The notes under the pieces are model-generated. The model was not told the origin of the DNA. It searched no databases and was given only the letters and a program-made list of their open reading frames with translations. DNA of 42,321 nucleotides from Prevotella sp. (GTDB taxonomy: Bacteria; Bacteroidota; Bacteroidia; Bacteroidales; Bacteroidaceae), in the NCBI GenBank assembly GCA_017475265.1, contig JAFVFY010000024.1:1-42321 (forward strand), in the 5' to 3' direction. Each line of letters begins with the position of its first letter. Position 1 is the stretch's first letter. Below are positions 31,685-40,613 of the stretch, piece after piece. A program made the translations under genes and the position numbers.

Positions 31685-32350
31685 ATGACGATAGACTTTG
31701 ACAAGATGGACGGCCTTGTGCCCGCCATAATACAAGACGCCGACACGCGGCAGGTACTCATGCTGGGTTTCATGAACCGCGAGGCATACGACAAGACAAT
31801 ATCCACCGGCAAGGTGACCTTCTGGAGCCGCTCCCGCCAGACTCTTTGGACGAAGGGTGAGACCAGCGGTCATTTTCTCGACTTAGTGAGTATTGCCAAC
31901 GATTGCGACAACGACACGCTGTTGGTAAAGGTACATCCCCATGGCCCCACTTGCCACACGGGCACCGATACATGCTGGGGAGAGGAAAACACGCCTATTT
32001 ACCAGGAAGGCTGTCCGCTGCAGTTTATCTCCGACCTTCAGGACTTCATTGAAAAGCGAAAAGCAGAGATGCCCGAAGGCAGCTATACTACCCGTCTCTT
32101 CCGCGACGGTATAGCGAAGATTTCGCAGAAAGTAGGAGAAGAAGCCCTAGAGACCGTTATCGAGGCTATCAACGGTCCTGATGACAAGCTTATCTACGAG
32201 GCTGGCGACATGATTTACCACCTCTTGGTGATGCTCACTGCCCGTGGCCTTCGCATAGAGGATATCGCCGAGGAACTGCGCCGCCGCCACGACCCGGAAT
32301 GGGACAAGAAGCGCAGGGCCGAGAAGGCCGCGAAATTAGCCCCTAATTAA
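31685..32350 (+). CDS. hisIE: Bifunctional phosphoribosyl-AMP cyclohydrolase / phosphoribosyl-ATP pyrophosphatase
   Basis: The 221-residue enzyme catalyses the second and third steps of histidine synthesis. The HisI half has SRSRQTLWTKGETSGHFL, NDCDNDTLLVKVHPHGPTCH and the zinc cysteines. The HisE half has KVGEEALETVIEAI and LIYEAGDMIYHLLVML. I start at ATG 31685 because the longer frame begins ahead of the -7 promoter box. No other his genes are nearby, so it is separate from the rest of the pathway. Confidence 0.94.
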   Translation: MTIDFDKMDGLVPAIIQDADTRQVLMLGFMNREAYDKTISTGKVTFWSRSRQTLWTKGETSGHFLDLVSIANDCDNDTLLVKVHPHGPTCHTGTDTCWGEENTPIYQEGCPLQFISDLQDFIEKRKAEMPEGSYTTRLFRDGIAKISQKVGEEALETVIEAINGPDDKLIYEAGDMIYHLLVMLTARGLRIEDIAEELRRRHDPEWDKKRRAEKAAKLAPN

Positions 32351-32370
32351 CAGTATATTTATCATTATTG

Positions 32371-32422
32371 AGGGTAAGAACAATTAATTTGTTCAGACCC
32401 CCACCCCCCTAACTTAGGGGGC
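32371..32422. repeat. Right half of a type A palindromic element
   Basis: AGGGTAAGAAC and GTTCAGACCC face each other, followed by CCCCCTAACTTAGGGGG. The left palindrome is missing. It lies 11 bp before ftsE. Confidence 0.75.
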
Positions 32423-32433
32423 TAAAACAGACC

Positions 32434-33102
32434 ATGATTATTAACTACAAAAACGCAACCATCACGCAGAAGGATGGCATCGAAGTGCTCAAGAATGTAG
32501 ACTTCCACGTCGACGACGGGGAGTTTGTCTACATCATCGGCCGCGTCGGTTCGGGCAAGAGCACGCTGTTGAAGACCATCTACTGCGAGCTGGACATCGA
32601 CGAGGCCGACGAGGCCACCGTTCTGGAACAGGACTTGCTAACACTGAAGCGCAAGCACATTCCCGCCTTGCGGCGCAAGATGGGTATTGTGTTTCAGGAC
32701 TTCCAGCTACTTGGAGACCGCAGCGTGGAGCAGAACCTGGAGTTCGTGCTGAAGGCTACAGGCTGGAAAGACCGTGCTGAGCGCAGCCAACGCATAGACC
32801 AAGTTCTCAGCGATGTGGGTTTGACTGGGAAGAAAGACAAAATGCCTCACGAGCTCTCGGGCGGCGAGCAGCAACGTGTGGCATTTGCACGTGCTATTCT
32901 AAATTCTCCCCGCCTCATCGTCGCTGACGAGCCCACTGCAAACCTTGACCACCAGACGGCAATCGGCATCATGAACCTGCTGCAGACCATCTCGAAGACG
33001 GGCACAGCCATTGTCATGTCTACCCATAATATTCCACTGCTCGACAAATATCCTGGACGCGTTTACCGCTGCAAGGAGGAGCATCTGGAGAGCGAAGAAT
33101 AA
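32434..33102 (+). CDS. ftsE: Cell-division ABC ATPase FtsE
   Basis: The 222-residue ATPase has Walker A GRVGSGKST (residues 36-44), Q-loop GIVFQDFQLLGDRSVEQNL, signature LSGGEQQRVAFARAIL and Walker B LIVADEPTANLD. FtsE pairs with the membrane protein FtsX to control peptidoglycan hydrolysis at division. ftsX is not adjacent, as is common in Bacteroidetes. A general ABC exporter ATPase (LolD-like) is the main alternative. It follows hisIE in the same direction. Confidence 0.88.
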   Translation: MIINYKNATITQKDGIEVLKNVDFHVDDGEFVYIIGRVGSGKSTLLKTIYCELDIDEADEATVLEQDLLTLKRKHIPALRRKMGIVFQDFQLLGDRSVEQNLEFVLKATGWKDRAERSQRIDQVLSDVGLTGKKDKMPHELSGGEQQRVAFARAILNSPRLIVADEPTANLDHQTAIGIMNLLQTISKTGTAIVMSTHNIPLLDKYPGRVYRCKEEHLESEE

Positions 33103-33154
33103 GGCCTAAGGTTAAAAGACTAAGGCCTAAAATACAAAACTGAATAATAACGAA

Positions 33155-34276
33155 ATGAACAAACTCAAATACATACTTACCACCCTATTCCTCCTGCTCT
33201 CGCTGGCCACAGGTGCACAAAAGATTACCCTTGGTTCCTGCACCACCAAGGACGGCGGCGAGTACTTCGGAGAGATGGCCGTAGGCATGCCCCACGGTAA
33301 AGGAAAGACAACTTGGAAGAACGGCAACACCTACGAAGGCCAGTACGAGAAAGGCAAGCGCAATGGCGAGGGCACCTACACCTTCTCCGATGGTGAGAAA
33401 TACGAGGGCCAATGGCTCGACGACCACCAACACGGATTGGGTACCTATTATTTCGCGAACAATAATAAATATGTAGGCCTGTGGTGGAAGGACTATCAGC
33501 AAGGCGAGGGCACGATGTACTACTTCAACGGCGACACCTACGTAGGGCTTTGGCGCGAGGACAAGCGCAACGGCAAAGGCAAGTACACCTTTGACAGTGG
33601 CGCCTGGTACGAGGGTGACTGGAAGGAAGACAAAAAGAGTGGTCGTGGCACCTTCGACTGGGGTGATGGTTCGAGATACGAAGGCCAGTGGCTCAACGAC
33701 AAGAAGCATGGCGAGGGTCGCTTTACATACGCCAATGGCGACCAGTACCGCGGCCAGTTCCAGAACGACCTCATGCACGGTAAGGGCATATACAAGTTTG
33801 CGAACGGTGACATCTACGAAGGTGACTACCAAAACGGACAACGCACGGGCACCGGCATCTTCAAATGTGTCAACGGCGACCGTTACACCGGCCAGTTCTA
33901 CAACGGCGACAAACAAGGTAATGGACGCTTCGTCTGGGCAAACGGCACGACTTACAACGGAGAGTGGAAGAGCGACAAGGCCAACGGGAAGGGCAAGCTG
34001 ACGACGAAGGCTGGCGACGTGGTGGAGGGTCAGTTCGTGGCCGGACAGCCCAGCGGTGAGTGCACCGGCAACCTTGCCGACGGCTCGAAGTTCAAGGCAT
34101 ACTACAAGAACGGCGTACGCCACGGACCTGCCATCGAGATAGACAAGGAAGGACTCCGCTTCGAGGGCAACTATAACGAAGGCCGCCGCGACGGAGAATT
34201 CCTCGAGAAAGACCGCAACGGGAAAGTAGTGCACAAGGGCACCTACACCAACGGACGCCGCAACGCAGAATTCTAA
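33155..34276 (+). CDS. Secreted MORN-repeat protein
   Basis: The 373-residue protein has a signal peptide (MNKLKYILTTLFLLLSLATGA). About twelve tandem MORN repeats of 23 residues follow, of the form YEGQWxxxxxHGxGxYxFxNGxx (for example NTYEGQYEKGKRNGEGTYTF). MORN repeats form an elongated beta structure that binds proteins or lipids. In Bacteroidetes such proteins are exported to the periplasm or outer membrane, with no firm role known. It sits between ftsE and a YhcH-family gene, but no functional link is evident. Confidence 0.88.
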   Translation: MNKLKYILTTLFLLLSLATGAQKITLGSCTTKDGGEYFGEMAVGMPHGKGKTTWKNGNTYEGQYEKGKRNGEGTYTFSDGEKYEGQWLDDHQHGLGTYYFANNNKYVGLWWKDYQQGEGTMYYFNGDTYVGLWREDKRNGKGKYTFDSGAWYEGDWKEDKKSGRGTFDWGDGSRYEGQWLNDKKHGEGRFTYANGDQYRGQFQNDLMHGKGIYKFANGDIYEGDYQNGQRTGTGIFKCVNGDRYTGQFYNGDKQGNGRFVWANGTTYNGEWKSDKANGKGKLTTKAGDVVEGQFVAGQPSGECTGNLADGSKFKAYYKNGVRHGPAIEIDKEGLRFEGNYNEGRRDGEFLEKDRNGKVVHKGTYTNGRRNAEF

Positions 34277-34324
34277 AATCTCAAACCTCAAATCTCAAAT
34301 CTCAATCCTCAAATCAATACTGCT
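34277..34324. repeat. AAATCTCAAACCTC-type spacer
   Basis: Degenerate copies of AAATCTCAAACCTCAAATCT fill the gap between the MORN gene and the YhcH-family gene. Confidence 0.55.
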
Positions 34325-34771
34325 ATGATTATTGACACACTAGAAAACCTGGCCAAGTACGAAGCCATCAACCCGCTCTTCAAGGACGTGGTAAAATTCA
34401 TCGCCGAAAATGACCTCGAAATGATGGAGGCCGGCAAGTATCCCATCAAAGGCAACGACCTCTTTGTCAACATCGCCATCGCCAAAGGCAAGGCTCCCGA
34501 CGAGGCCGTCCTGGAGACCCACGTCAACATGATTGACATCCAGATTCCCATCGACGGTCCCGAGACCTATGGCTACACACCCCTCTGCCGCCTGCCCGAC
34601 TTTCCTTACAACGTCGAGAAGGACATCACGAAGTACCCCGACCTCATGGCCGAGAGTTTCATCGACTGCCAGCCCGGCATGTTCGCTATCTTCTTCCCCC
34701 AGGATGGCCACGCCCCCTGCATCTCCATGGCCCCAGAAATCAAGAAGGCCATCTTCAAGGTAAAGGTGTAA
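34325..34771 (+). CDS. YhcH/YjgK/YiaL-family cupin
   Basis: The 148-residue protein matches the small metal-binding cupin family that includes EbgC and NanQ. Visible features are ETHVNMIDIQIPIDGPETYG and the CQPGMFAIFFPQDGHAPCIS segment, with His, Glu and Asp ligands. Members act as sugar anomerases or lyase-like enzymes for carbohydrate acids or sialic acid. The substrate cannot be read here. The gene lies in a run of carbohydrate-related genes (esterase, glgB). Confidence 0.88.
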   Translation: MIIDTLENLAKYEAINPLFKDVVKFIAENDLEMMEAGKYPIKGNDLFVNIAIAKGKAPDEAVLETHVNMIDIQIPIDGPETYGYTPLCRLPDFPYNVEKDITKYPDLMAESFIDCQPGMFAIFFPQDGHAPCISMAPEIKKAIFKVKV

Positions 34772-34808
34772 AGAGCATCTAATAGTTCCATACTAATAAA
34801 TTCCAGCT

Positions 34809-36611
34809 ATGAAACGTTCATTACTATTCATTTTCCATTTTTCACTTCTGTTCCTCTTCGCTTTCCAGGCTTCCGCCTACAAAAAGCAGTCGATTGACAT
34901 TACTGTAAATGGACAGAAGAGGAACATGGTGGTTTTCACCCCTAACTCACTTCCTGCCAAGTCACCGTTGTTCATCGTCACCCACGGTATGAACCAAAGT
35001 CCGGAATACCAATATGACAGTGACAAGATGTACGAAATAATCGACACGGCCAAGTTCGTCGTCACCTATCTGCGCAGCGATGGCAACACATGGGACACAG
35101 GCGGCACGAAAGACCAGAACTTCGTCACCAAGACGATTGAAGCAATGGCAGACAGTTTTGACATCGACAAAGAACGTGTGTATTGGTCAGGCTTCTCAAT
35201 GGGATCTATGCTCATCCATCATTGCATCGCCAACATGCAGGGCAAGATTGCGGCCTTTGCCCCTACGAGCGGCATCCAGTTCTCCGAACAGCCTTGGAAC
35301 AACTGTAAGAAGCCCGTCAACCTGTTGGAGTGCATTGCCTACGGCGACGATGTGTTCGGCTATGAGCAGTATGGTATTCACGCCTACATCGAGAATTATG
35401 CCAAGCACGACAAGCACACCCGTTACTCCAAGACGACCGGCTACAAGCCTGTCAGCAGCAGCTGGTATGACGGCGACCTGGAGAAATGGACGGGCGGTCC
35501 TAACGGCGGCGAAGTGTGGCTATACTCCTACAACAACGGCGGACACTGGCCCATGGATCTGAACCGCCACCTCATCTGGAACTTCTGCAAACGTTTCTCT
35601 CTGAATATGCCTTTAGCGAGCATCACCGAACCTTCAAGCGATGCCAATTATCTCTTCATGGCTCCGAAGGAAGAGGCAGTTTTTCCTGACCTCACATTGA
35701 CTGCGACAGCCAAAGCTACCAAAGGCGAGATTGTACAGATAGACTTCTATGATGGCAACACGCTGATAGAGTCACTGTCAGCCGCTCCCTACACCACGAC
35801 ATTGGCATCCCCTGCAACTGGCAAGCACGACATTCGCGCGGTGGCCACTGACAGCAATGGCAAGACAGCAGAAGCCTCGTGCGAGGTCAACTATGCTGTG
35901 TCACAAGCCACCTACACCTTCAATAAGTTTTTCAAAGAAGGCATGGTGCCACAGGGGTGGCACGTGAGCAACGGCTCCACGAAACGTGTGGGTGGAAGCC
36001 TCACATACACCGATGGCCCCCGCATCCTACGTTTCACGAATACCACCCGAGGATTTGGATATGGAATCCTCGTGCAGAACGCAACCATCAGGGCGAAAGC
36101 CGCGTATGCGAAATACGGCGACAACGAAGCCAATTCCCATCTGACCTTGCACGCAGGACATTATGTTGTCAAGTACAAACTCTGCAACTGGAATCAGCCC
36201 AACTTCAAGCCAGTGACTGTCGCCATAGAGAGTGTTAGCGGCGAGGAAGTGGTATCCCAGATTTACACGCCCACCGTCAATATTGGTGGCGACACAGGAA
36301 ATAAGTTCACCGACGTCATTCAGCAGACACTCGAGTTCGATATTCCTGAGAATGGTGACTATGTCATTGCCTTCTACACCGATGCCGCTCGTAATTCCGA
36401 CTTCGTACTGGGGCAGCTCAGCATCCAGCCTAAGGATTTTTTTGTCGTAGGCATCAAGGATATTGACGTTTCACAGATGTACGGTTCTCGATTTGGGGAA
36501 AGCACATGCTTTGACCTCAGCGGTCGTAAAATCACAAACGACAAATCGTCCAATCGCAGACTGTCACCAGGCCTATACATCATTGACGGCCGCAAGATGG
36601 TCATCCGATAG
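34809..36611 (+). CDS. Secreted alpha/beta-hydrolase (esterase) with C-terminal sorting tail
   Basis: The 600-residue protein has a signal peptide (to about residue 23). An esterase domain of the polyhydroxybutyrate-depolymerase/CE1 type follows, with nucleophile Ser130 in SGFSMGSM and a HGMNQ oxyanion region. An Ig-like domain (about 290-365) and a jelly-roll-like beta domain (about 370-540) come next. A short tail, CFDLSGRKI...LSPGLYIIDGRKMVIR, is typical of Prevotella proteins exported and sorted by the type IX system. It probably removes acetyl or feruloyl groups from plant polysaccharide outside the cell. The GH53 enzyme nearby fits a plant-polysaccharide diet. Confidence 0.82.
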   Translation: MKRSLLFIFHFSLLFLFAFQASAYKKQSIDITVNGQKRNMVVFTPNSLPAKSPLFIVTHGMNQSPEYQYDSDKMYEIIDTAKFVVTYLRSDGNTWDTGGTKDQNFVTKTIEAMADSFDIDKERVYWSGFSMGSMLIHHCIANMQGKIAAFAPTSGIQFSEQPWNNCKKPVNLLECIAYGDDVFGYEQYGIHAYIENYAKHDKHTRYSKTTGYKPVSSSWYDGDLEKWTGGPNGGEVWLYSYNNGGHWPMDLNRHLIWNFCKRFSLNMPLASITEPSSDANYLFMAPKEEAVFPDLTLTATAKATKGEIVQIDFYDGNTLIESLSAAPYTTTLASPATGKHDIRAVATDSNGKTAEASCEVNYAVSQATYTFNKFFKEGMVPQGWHVSNGSTKRVGGSLTYTDGPRILRFTNTTRGFGYGILVQNATIRAKAAYAKYGDNEANSHLTLHAGHYVVKYKLCNWNQPNFKPVTVAIESVSGEEVVSQIYTPTVNIGGDTGNKFTDVIQQTLEFDIPENGDYVIAFYTDAARNSDFVLGQLSIQPKDFFVVGIKDIDVSQMYGSRFGESTCFDLSGRKITNDKSSNRRLSPGLYIIDGRKMVIR

Positions 36612-36612
36612 C

Positions 36613-36664
36613 GGTATAAATCGAAAATAGTAAATCGAAAATCGTAAATCGAAAATCGTAAATA
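36613..36664. repeat. AAATCGAAAATAGT-type spacer
   Basis: Tandem degenerate copies of AAATCGAAAATCGTAAATCG fill the gap before glgB. Confidence 0.65.
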
Positions 36665-36703
36665 TAGGTGCGATAACCTTTTTAACCCAATTTCTGAATT
36701 TAT

Positions 36704-38764
36704 ATGAAAGAGACAACAAAGAAAGTGACAAAAAAGACCGCCGTTCCCGAAGCTCCACAACATATCGGCCTCGTGCAGAACGACCCGTGGCTTGAACCAT
36801 TTGAAGGTGCCATCAGCGGTCGTCACGACCACGCAGTATGGAAGCTGAACCAGCTGACCCGCAACGGCAAGAAGCCGCTCGGCGACTTTGCCAGCGGGCA
36901 TCTCTATTTCGGCTTGCACAAGCTGACGCGCGGATGGGTGTTCCGTGAGTGGGCGCCCAATGCCACCGAAATCTACCTTATCGGCGAGTTCAACGACTGG
37001 AAGGAAGATGAGAAGTACAAGCTGAAACGCATTGAGGGCACCGGCAACTGGGAACTGAAACTGAAGGAGAAGGACCTGAAGCACGGACAGCTCTACAAAA
37101 TGAAGGTGAAGTGGAACGGTGGCGAGGGCGAGCGCATACCCGCCTGGTGCCGTCGCGTAGTGCAGGACGACGTGACGAAGATTTTCAGCGCCCAGGTGTG
37201 GAACCCCGCCGTGCCTTACGTCTGGAAGAAAGCCAACTTCAAGCCGAAGAAGAACCCGCTGCTCATCTACGAGTGCCACGTGGGCATGGGTCAGGATGCC
37301 GAGAAGGTGGGCACCTACACCGAGTTCCGTGAAAACGTGCTGCCCCGCGTGGCCAAGGACGGCTACAACTGCATACAGGTGATGGCCATTCAGGAGCATC
37401 CCTACTACGGCAGTTTCGGCTACCACGTTTCAAGTTTCTTCGCCCCCAGCAGCCGATTCGGCACACCCGAGGAGCTGAAGGCCCTCATTGACGAGGCTCA
37501 CCGTCTGGGCATCGCTGTCATCATGGATATTGTTCACAGTCATGCTGTCAAGAACGAGGTGGAGGGCTTGGGCAACCTCTGTGGCGACCCCAACCAGTTC
37601 TTCTACCCTGGCGACCGCCACGAACATCCGGCATGGGACTCGCTCTGCTTCGACTACGGCAAGGATGACGTTGTCCACTTCCTGCTCTCCAACTGCAAGT
37701 ACTGGCTTGAGGAGTTCCGCTTCGACGGCTTCCGCTTCGACGGTGTCACCTCCATGCTCTACTACAGTCATGGTCTGGGCGAGGCCTTCTGCAACTATGC
37801 TGACTACTTCAACGGCCACCAGGACGACAACGCCATCTGCTACCTCACGCTGGCCAACAAGCTCATACACGAGGTGAACCCGCAGGCCATCACCATCGCC
37901 GAGGAGGTCTCCGGCATGCCCGGCCTCGCCGCCAAGTTCGAGGACGGAGGCTTCGGCTTCGACTACCGCATGGCCATGAACATCCCCGACTACTGGATTA
38001 AGACCATCAAGGAACAGAGCGACGAGAACTGGAAGCCCAGCTCCATATTCTGGGAGGTGAAGAACCGCCGACCCGACGAGAAGACCATCAGCTACTGCGA
38101 GAGCCACGACCAGGCTCTGGTGGGCGACAAGACCATCATCTTCCGACTCATCGACGCCGACATGTACTGGCACTTCGCCAAGAAGGACGAGAACGGCGTG
38201 GCCGAGCGAGGCATCGCCCTGCACAAGATGATACGCCTCGTCACCTGCGCCGCCATCAACGGCGGCTACCTCAACTTCATGGGCAATGAGTTCGGACACC
38301 CGGAATGGATTGACTTCCCACGCGAGGGCAACGGATGGAGCTACAAGTATGCACGCCGACAGTGGAACCTCGTGGACAACCACGACCTGTGCTACCACTG
38401 GCTCGGCGACTTCGACCGCGAGATGCTCCGCGTCATCAAGCTCGTGCGCAACTTCCAGGACAAGCCCGTCGTGGAGATATGGCACAACGACGGCGACCAG
38501 GTGCTGGCCTTCATGCGCGGCGACCTCCTCTTCGTCTTCAACTTCTCGCCCACGCAGTCCTTCACCGACTACGGCTTCCTCGTGCCCACAGGCTCATACG
38601 AGGTCGTGCTCAACACCGACGCGCAGCAGTTCGGCGGCCACGGATTCGCCGACGACACGATGACGCACTTCACCAACTTCGACCCCCTCTACGTGAAAGA
38701 CCACAAGGAGTGGCTGAAGCTCTACATTCCCGCTCGCTCAGCCGTGGTGCTGAAGAAGAACTAA
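36704..38764 (+). CDS. glgB: 1,4-alpha-glucan branching enzyme
   Basis: The 686-residue enzyme adds alpha-1,6 branches to glycogen. It has an N-terminal CBM48 domain (VFREWAPNATEIYLIGEFND) and a GH13 barrel. The catalytic nucleophile is Asp346 in FRFDGVTSM and the acid/base Glu lies near residue 400 in IAEEVSG. The CESHDQALVG and FMGNEFGHPEWIDFPREGNG motifs follow. It is the eukaryote-like GH13_8 form, which is usual in Bacteroidetes. No other glycogen genes are adjacent. Confidence 0.95.
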   Translation: MKETTKKVTKKTAVPEAPQHIGLVQNDPWLEPFEGAISGRHDHAVWKLNQLTRNGKKPLGDFASGHLYFGLHKLTRGWVFREWAPNATEIYLIGEFNDWKEDEKYKLKRIEGTGNWELKLKEKDLKHGQLYKMKVKWNGGEGERIPAWCRRVVQDDVTKIFSAQVWNPAVPYVWKKANFKPKKNPLLIYECHVGMGQDAEKVGTYTEFRENVLPRVAKDGYNCIQVMAIQEHPYYGSFGYHVSSFFAPSSRFGTPEELKALIDEAHRLGIAVIMDIVHSHAVKNEVEGLGNLCGDPNQFFYPGDRHEHPAWDSLCFDYGKDDVVHFLLSNCKYWLEEFRFDGFRFDGVTSMLYYSHGLGEAFCNYADYFNGHQDDNAICYLTLANKLIHEVNPQAITIAEEVSGMPGLAAKFEDGGFGFDYRMAMNIPDYWIKTIKEQSDENWKPSSIFWEVKNRRPDEKTISYCESHDQALVGDKTIIFRLIDADMYWHFAKKDENGVAERGIALHKMIRLVTCAAINGGYLNFMGNEFGHPEWIDFPREGNGWSYKYARRQWNLVDNHDLCYHWLGDFDREMLRVIKLVRNFQDKPVVEIWHNDGDQVLAFMRGDLLFVFNFSPTQSFTDYGFLVPTGSYEVVLNTDAQQFGGHGFADDTMTHFTNFDPLYVKDHKEWLKLYIPARSAVVLKKN

Positions 38765-38823
38765 TTTTAAAGGGAGTGAAAGGGGAGTGAAAAGTATCGT
38801 CCCTTTCACTCCCTTAAAAAATT
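38764..38823. terminator. Bidirectional terminator between glgB and the GH53 gene
   Basis: GGGAGTGAAAGGG (38772-38784) pairs perfectly with CCCTTTCACTCCC (38801-38813). Flanking TTTTAA and TTAAAAAA tracts give U-runs in both directions for the convergent genes. Confidence 0.85.
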
Positions 38824-38842
38824 AGTTCTTACTTCAGCTCTG

Positions 38843-39907
38843 TCACTGCGGTTTCACGTTATTTGTCTGCTTCTCTACAAATCCCTCCATAATGGCCGTT
38901 GGTGCAGCCTTGCTGTCGAAGGCTCCGAGCCTGTAGCCGCCGGGCAGGCATTGCGGTTCCCAGTAAAACACGCCGCGGCAGTGGCCCTCGGTCTCTGTCT
39001 GCGCCTCATGAATGATGCGGGTCAGCTGGCGCCGTCCTTCCTCCATCAGCTCAGGGTGCTGCTCGTCCACCTCGAAGCCAGTCTCCACAATCATCACATC
39101 GCAACCGTATTTTTTGCTGCAATAACGGATATTGCGCATGCAGTCGGTAATGATGCTGTCGGCATTCAGTTCCGGGTGGTCTTTACGAGCCCAGTATGGA
39201 TAGAGCGACATGCCTATCATGTCCCACTTGCCGCCGTATTTCTTCACAATGTCGAGGTTCCAGTCGTAGAGCGACTGCTTGTGACCGCGATCCAGGTGTA
39301 TGATGACAGTGGTCTCGGGAAAGACCTCCTTCACGGCATCGTAGGCAGCGCCGATGAAGCCAGCGTACTGACTGGGGTTCTTCTCGATATGTCCCATGGG
39401 CCACAGCATGCCGTTGGCTGTCTCGTTGCCCACCTGCACCCATCGGGGCGTGATGTCGTTCTGCTTGAGCAGGGTGAGCACGTCGATGGTATGTTCCCTC
39501 AGGTCGCACTTCATCTGCTCGAAGCTGTGCCCCTGCCAGGCGGCGGGTATGCCCTGCTTCTGGGGGTCGGCCCATGTGTCGCTGTAGTGGAAGTCCACCA
39601 TCAGATCCATGCCTAGGGCTTTCACGCGCTTGGCCATCGCCAGCAGTTCGTTCTTGTCACAGTCGCCGCCACGCGGATTCACCCAGACGCGCATCCGGAT
39701 GGCGGACATCTGATAGTCGTTCTTCAACAGTTCCAGGCACTCGCGCTCCCGTCCGTTGCGGTCGTGGAACACCACGCCCCGCCGCTCCTGTCCTTGCAGG
39801 AATCCAACGTCGGCGCCCTTTACGAAGTTGTTCTGTGCAGCCAGTCCGCCATAAAATGACTGGCCGATAATAAACAGCAAAAGAGTGATGATGTAGGTAC
39901 GTGTCAT
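38843..39907 (-). CDS. Arabinogalactan endo-beta-1,4-galactanase (GH53)
   Basis: The product has about 354 residues from ATG 39907; 39931 is another in-frame ATG, but the later start gives a clean signal peptide (MTRTYIITLLLFIIGQSFYG). GH53 motifs are RMRVWVNPRGG, DFHYSDTWADPQKQ, the acid/base Glu162 in VQVGNE and the nucleophile Glu275 in VETG, with GMSLYPYW between. It cleaves beta-1,4-galactan side chains of pectin outside the cytoplasm. It stands alone here, without SusC/SusD genes. A leader with repeated CCCGAATTT motifs precedes it. Confidence 0.92.
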   Translation of the reverse strand: MTRTYIITLLLFIIGQSFYGGLAAQNNFVKGADVGFLQGQERRGVVFHDRNGRERECLELLKNDYQMSAIRMRVWVNPRGGDCDKNELLAMAKRVKALGMDLMVDFHYSDTWADPQKQGIPAAWQGHSFEQMKCDLREHTIDVLTLLKQNDITPRWVQVGNETANGMLWPMGHIEKNPSQYAGFIGAAYDAVKEVFPETTVIIHLDRGHKQSLYDWNLDIVKKYGGKWDMIGMSLYPYWARKDHPELNADSIITDCMRNIRYCSKKYGCDVMIVETGFEVDEQHPELMEEGRRQLTRIIHEAQTETEGHCRGVFYWEPQCLPGGYRLGAFDSKAAPTAIMEGFVEKQTNNVKPQ

Positions 39908-40040
39908 AGTTATATTTTTTTCTTGTTCCATCGCTTATCAAAGAGGTTCAATTCGTCCATGTCCTCTCTCTTAGAAGATCTCACCGTTCCAAAGCATCTT
40001 CAGGAAGTCTTGTACATAAATCTATGAAATTTGAGAGTGT

Positions 40041-40090
40041 ACTCCCGAATTTCATAATAAAATCGGGAGTTTAGTCCCGAATTTTATAAC
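40041..40090 (-). promoter_or_regulatory. GH53 leader with alternative hairpins / repeated CCCGAATTT
   Basis: CCCGAATTTcATAA and CCCGAATTTtATAA flank an inverted copy, AAATCGGGAGT. ACTCCCGA (40041) can pair with TCGGGAGT (40063), or TCGGGA can pair with TCCCGA (40075), but not both. It could be a repressor site or a conditional hairpin in the mRNA leader. Confidence 0.45.
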
Positions 40091-40102
40091 TTTTTTCGTT
40101 TG

Positions 40103-40132
40103 CAAAGATACGAAACAACTACGACATACAAA
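40103..40132 (-). promoter_or_regulatory. Promoter for the GH53 gene
   Basis: On the reverse strand TTTG (40132-40129), an 18-nt gap and TATCTTTG (40110-40103). Confidence 0.6.
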
Positions 40133-40286
40133 AACAATTAAGAATCTTTATTACTATTACTTTCTGCACGCGAGCCTCTGAGACGATGGACATGCCTATC
40201 GTCACAATTACGGATTTCTCGCATAAACGTGTAAGATATGTAACAATCGCATGAAACAATGCAACAAACATAAATCTTCACGACTT

Positions 40287-40325
40287 CAGAAGCAGAACGA
40301 TGGTGCCATCACCGTTCACGTCGCC
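40287..40325 (-). pseudogene. Possible remnant of a dockerin-like tail
   Basis: One reverse-strand frame reads GDVNGDGTIVLLLKS and then stops; a stop lies just before it too. GDVNGDG is the calcium-loop motif of dockerin-type tails common in Prevotella secreted enzymes. The short length makes chance possible. Confidence 0.25.
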
Positions 40326-40384
40326 TTACATTTCTTCATCTCTTTCGCTTATCGTCGTTTTTCTTTGCCAAGATGTTTTATGTG

Positions 40385-40424
40385 TTATTGAATGATGATT
40401 GACAGGTCTTTTGTGATGTTTTGT
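40385..40424. repeat. 40-bp direct repeat, left copy
   Basis: Identical over 40 bp to 41937-41976 (begins TTATTGAATGATGATTGACA). The two copies flank the DUF4143-type ATPase gene, with 1512 bp between them. Confidence 0.95.
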
Positions 40425-40505
40425 GGTTGCAATATTAAGCATTTTCTGACAAAGTGCAAAGCAATTAGACAAAAAGTGTGAAACTCCGATAGTTTTTCTT
40501 TTGTT

Positions 40506-40539
40506 TTTGCAATTGTTAGACTATTATTTTCTAACTTTG
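40506..40539 (+). promoter_or_regulatory. Promoter for the DUF4143-type ATPase gene
   Basis: TTTG (40506-40509), a 22-nt gap and TAACTTTG (40532-40539). Confidence 0.55.
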
Positions 40540-40613
40540 CAGCAATATTTCGCTGTATAGGTATAAATAATTCATCAATAGTCAACAGTAAAGATTGAAA
40601 TAATTTCTGAAAT

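Larger units (their letters stand above)
39908..40613. other. Intergenic region between the GH53 and ATPase genes
   Basis: It contains the GH53 leader and promoter (40041-40132) and a possible coding remnant (40287-40325). It also holds the first copy of the 40-bp direct repeat (40385-40424) and the ATPase promoter (40506-40539). No intact gene is supported. Confidence 0.6.
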
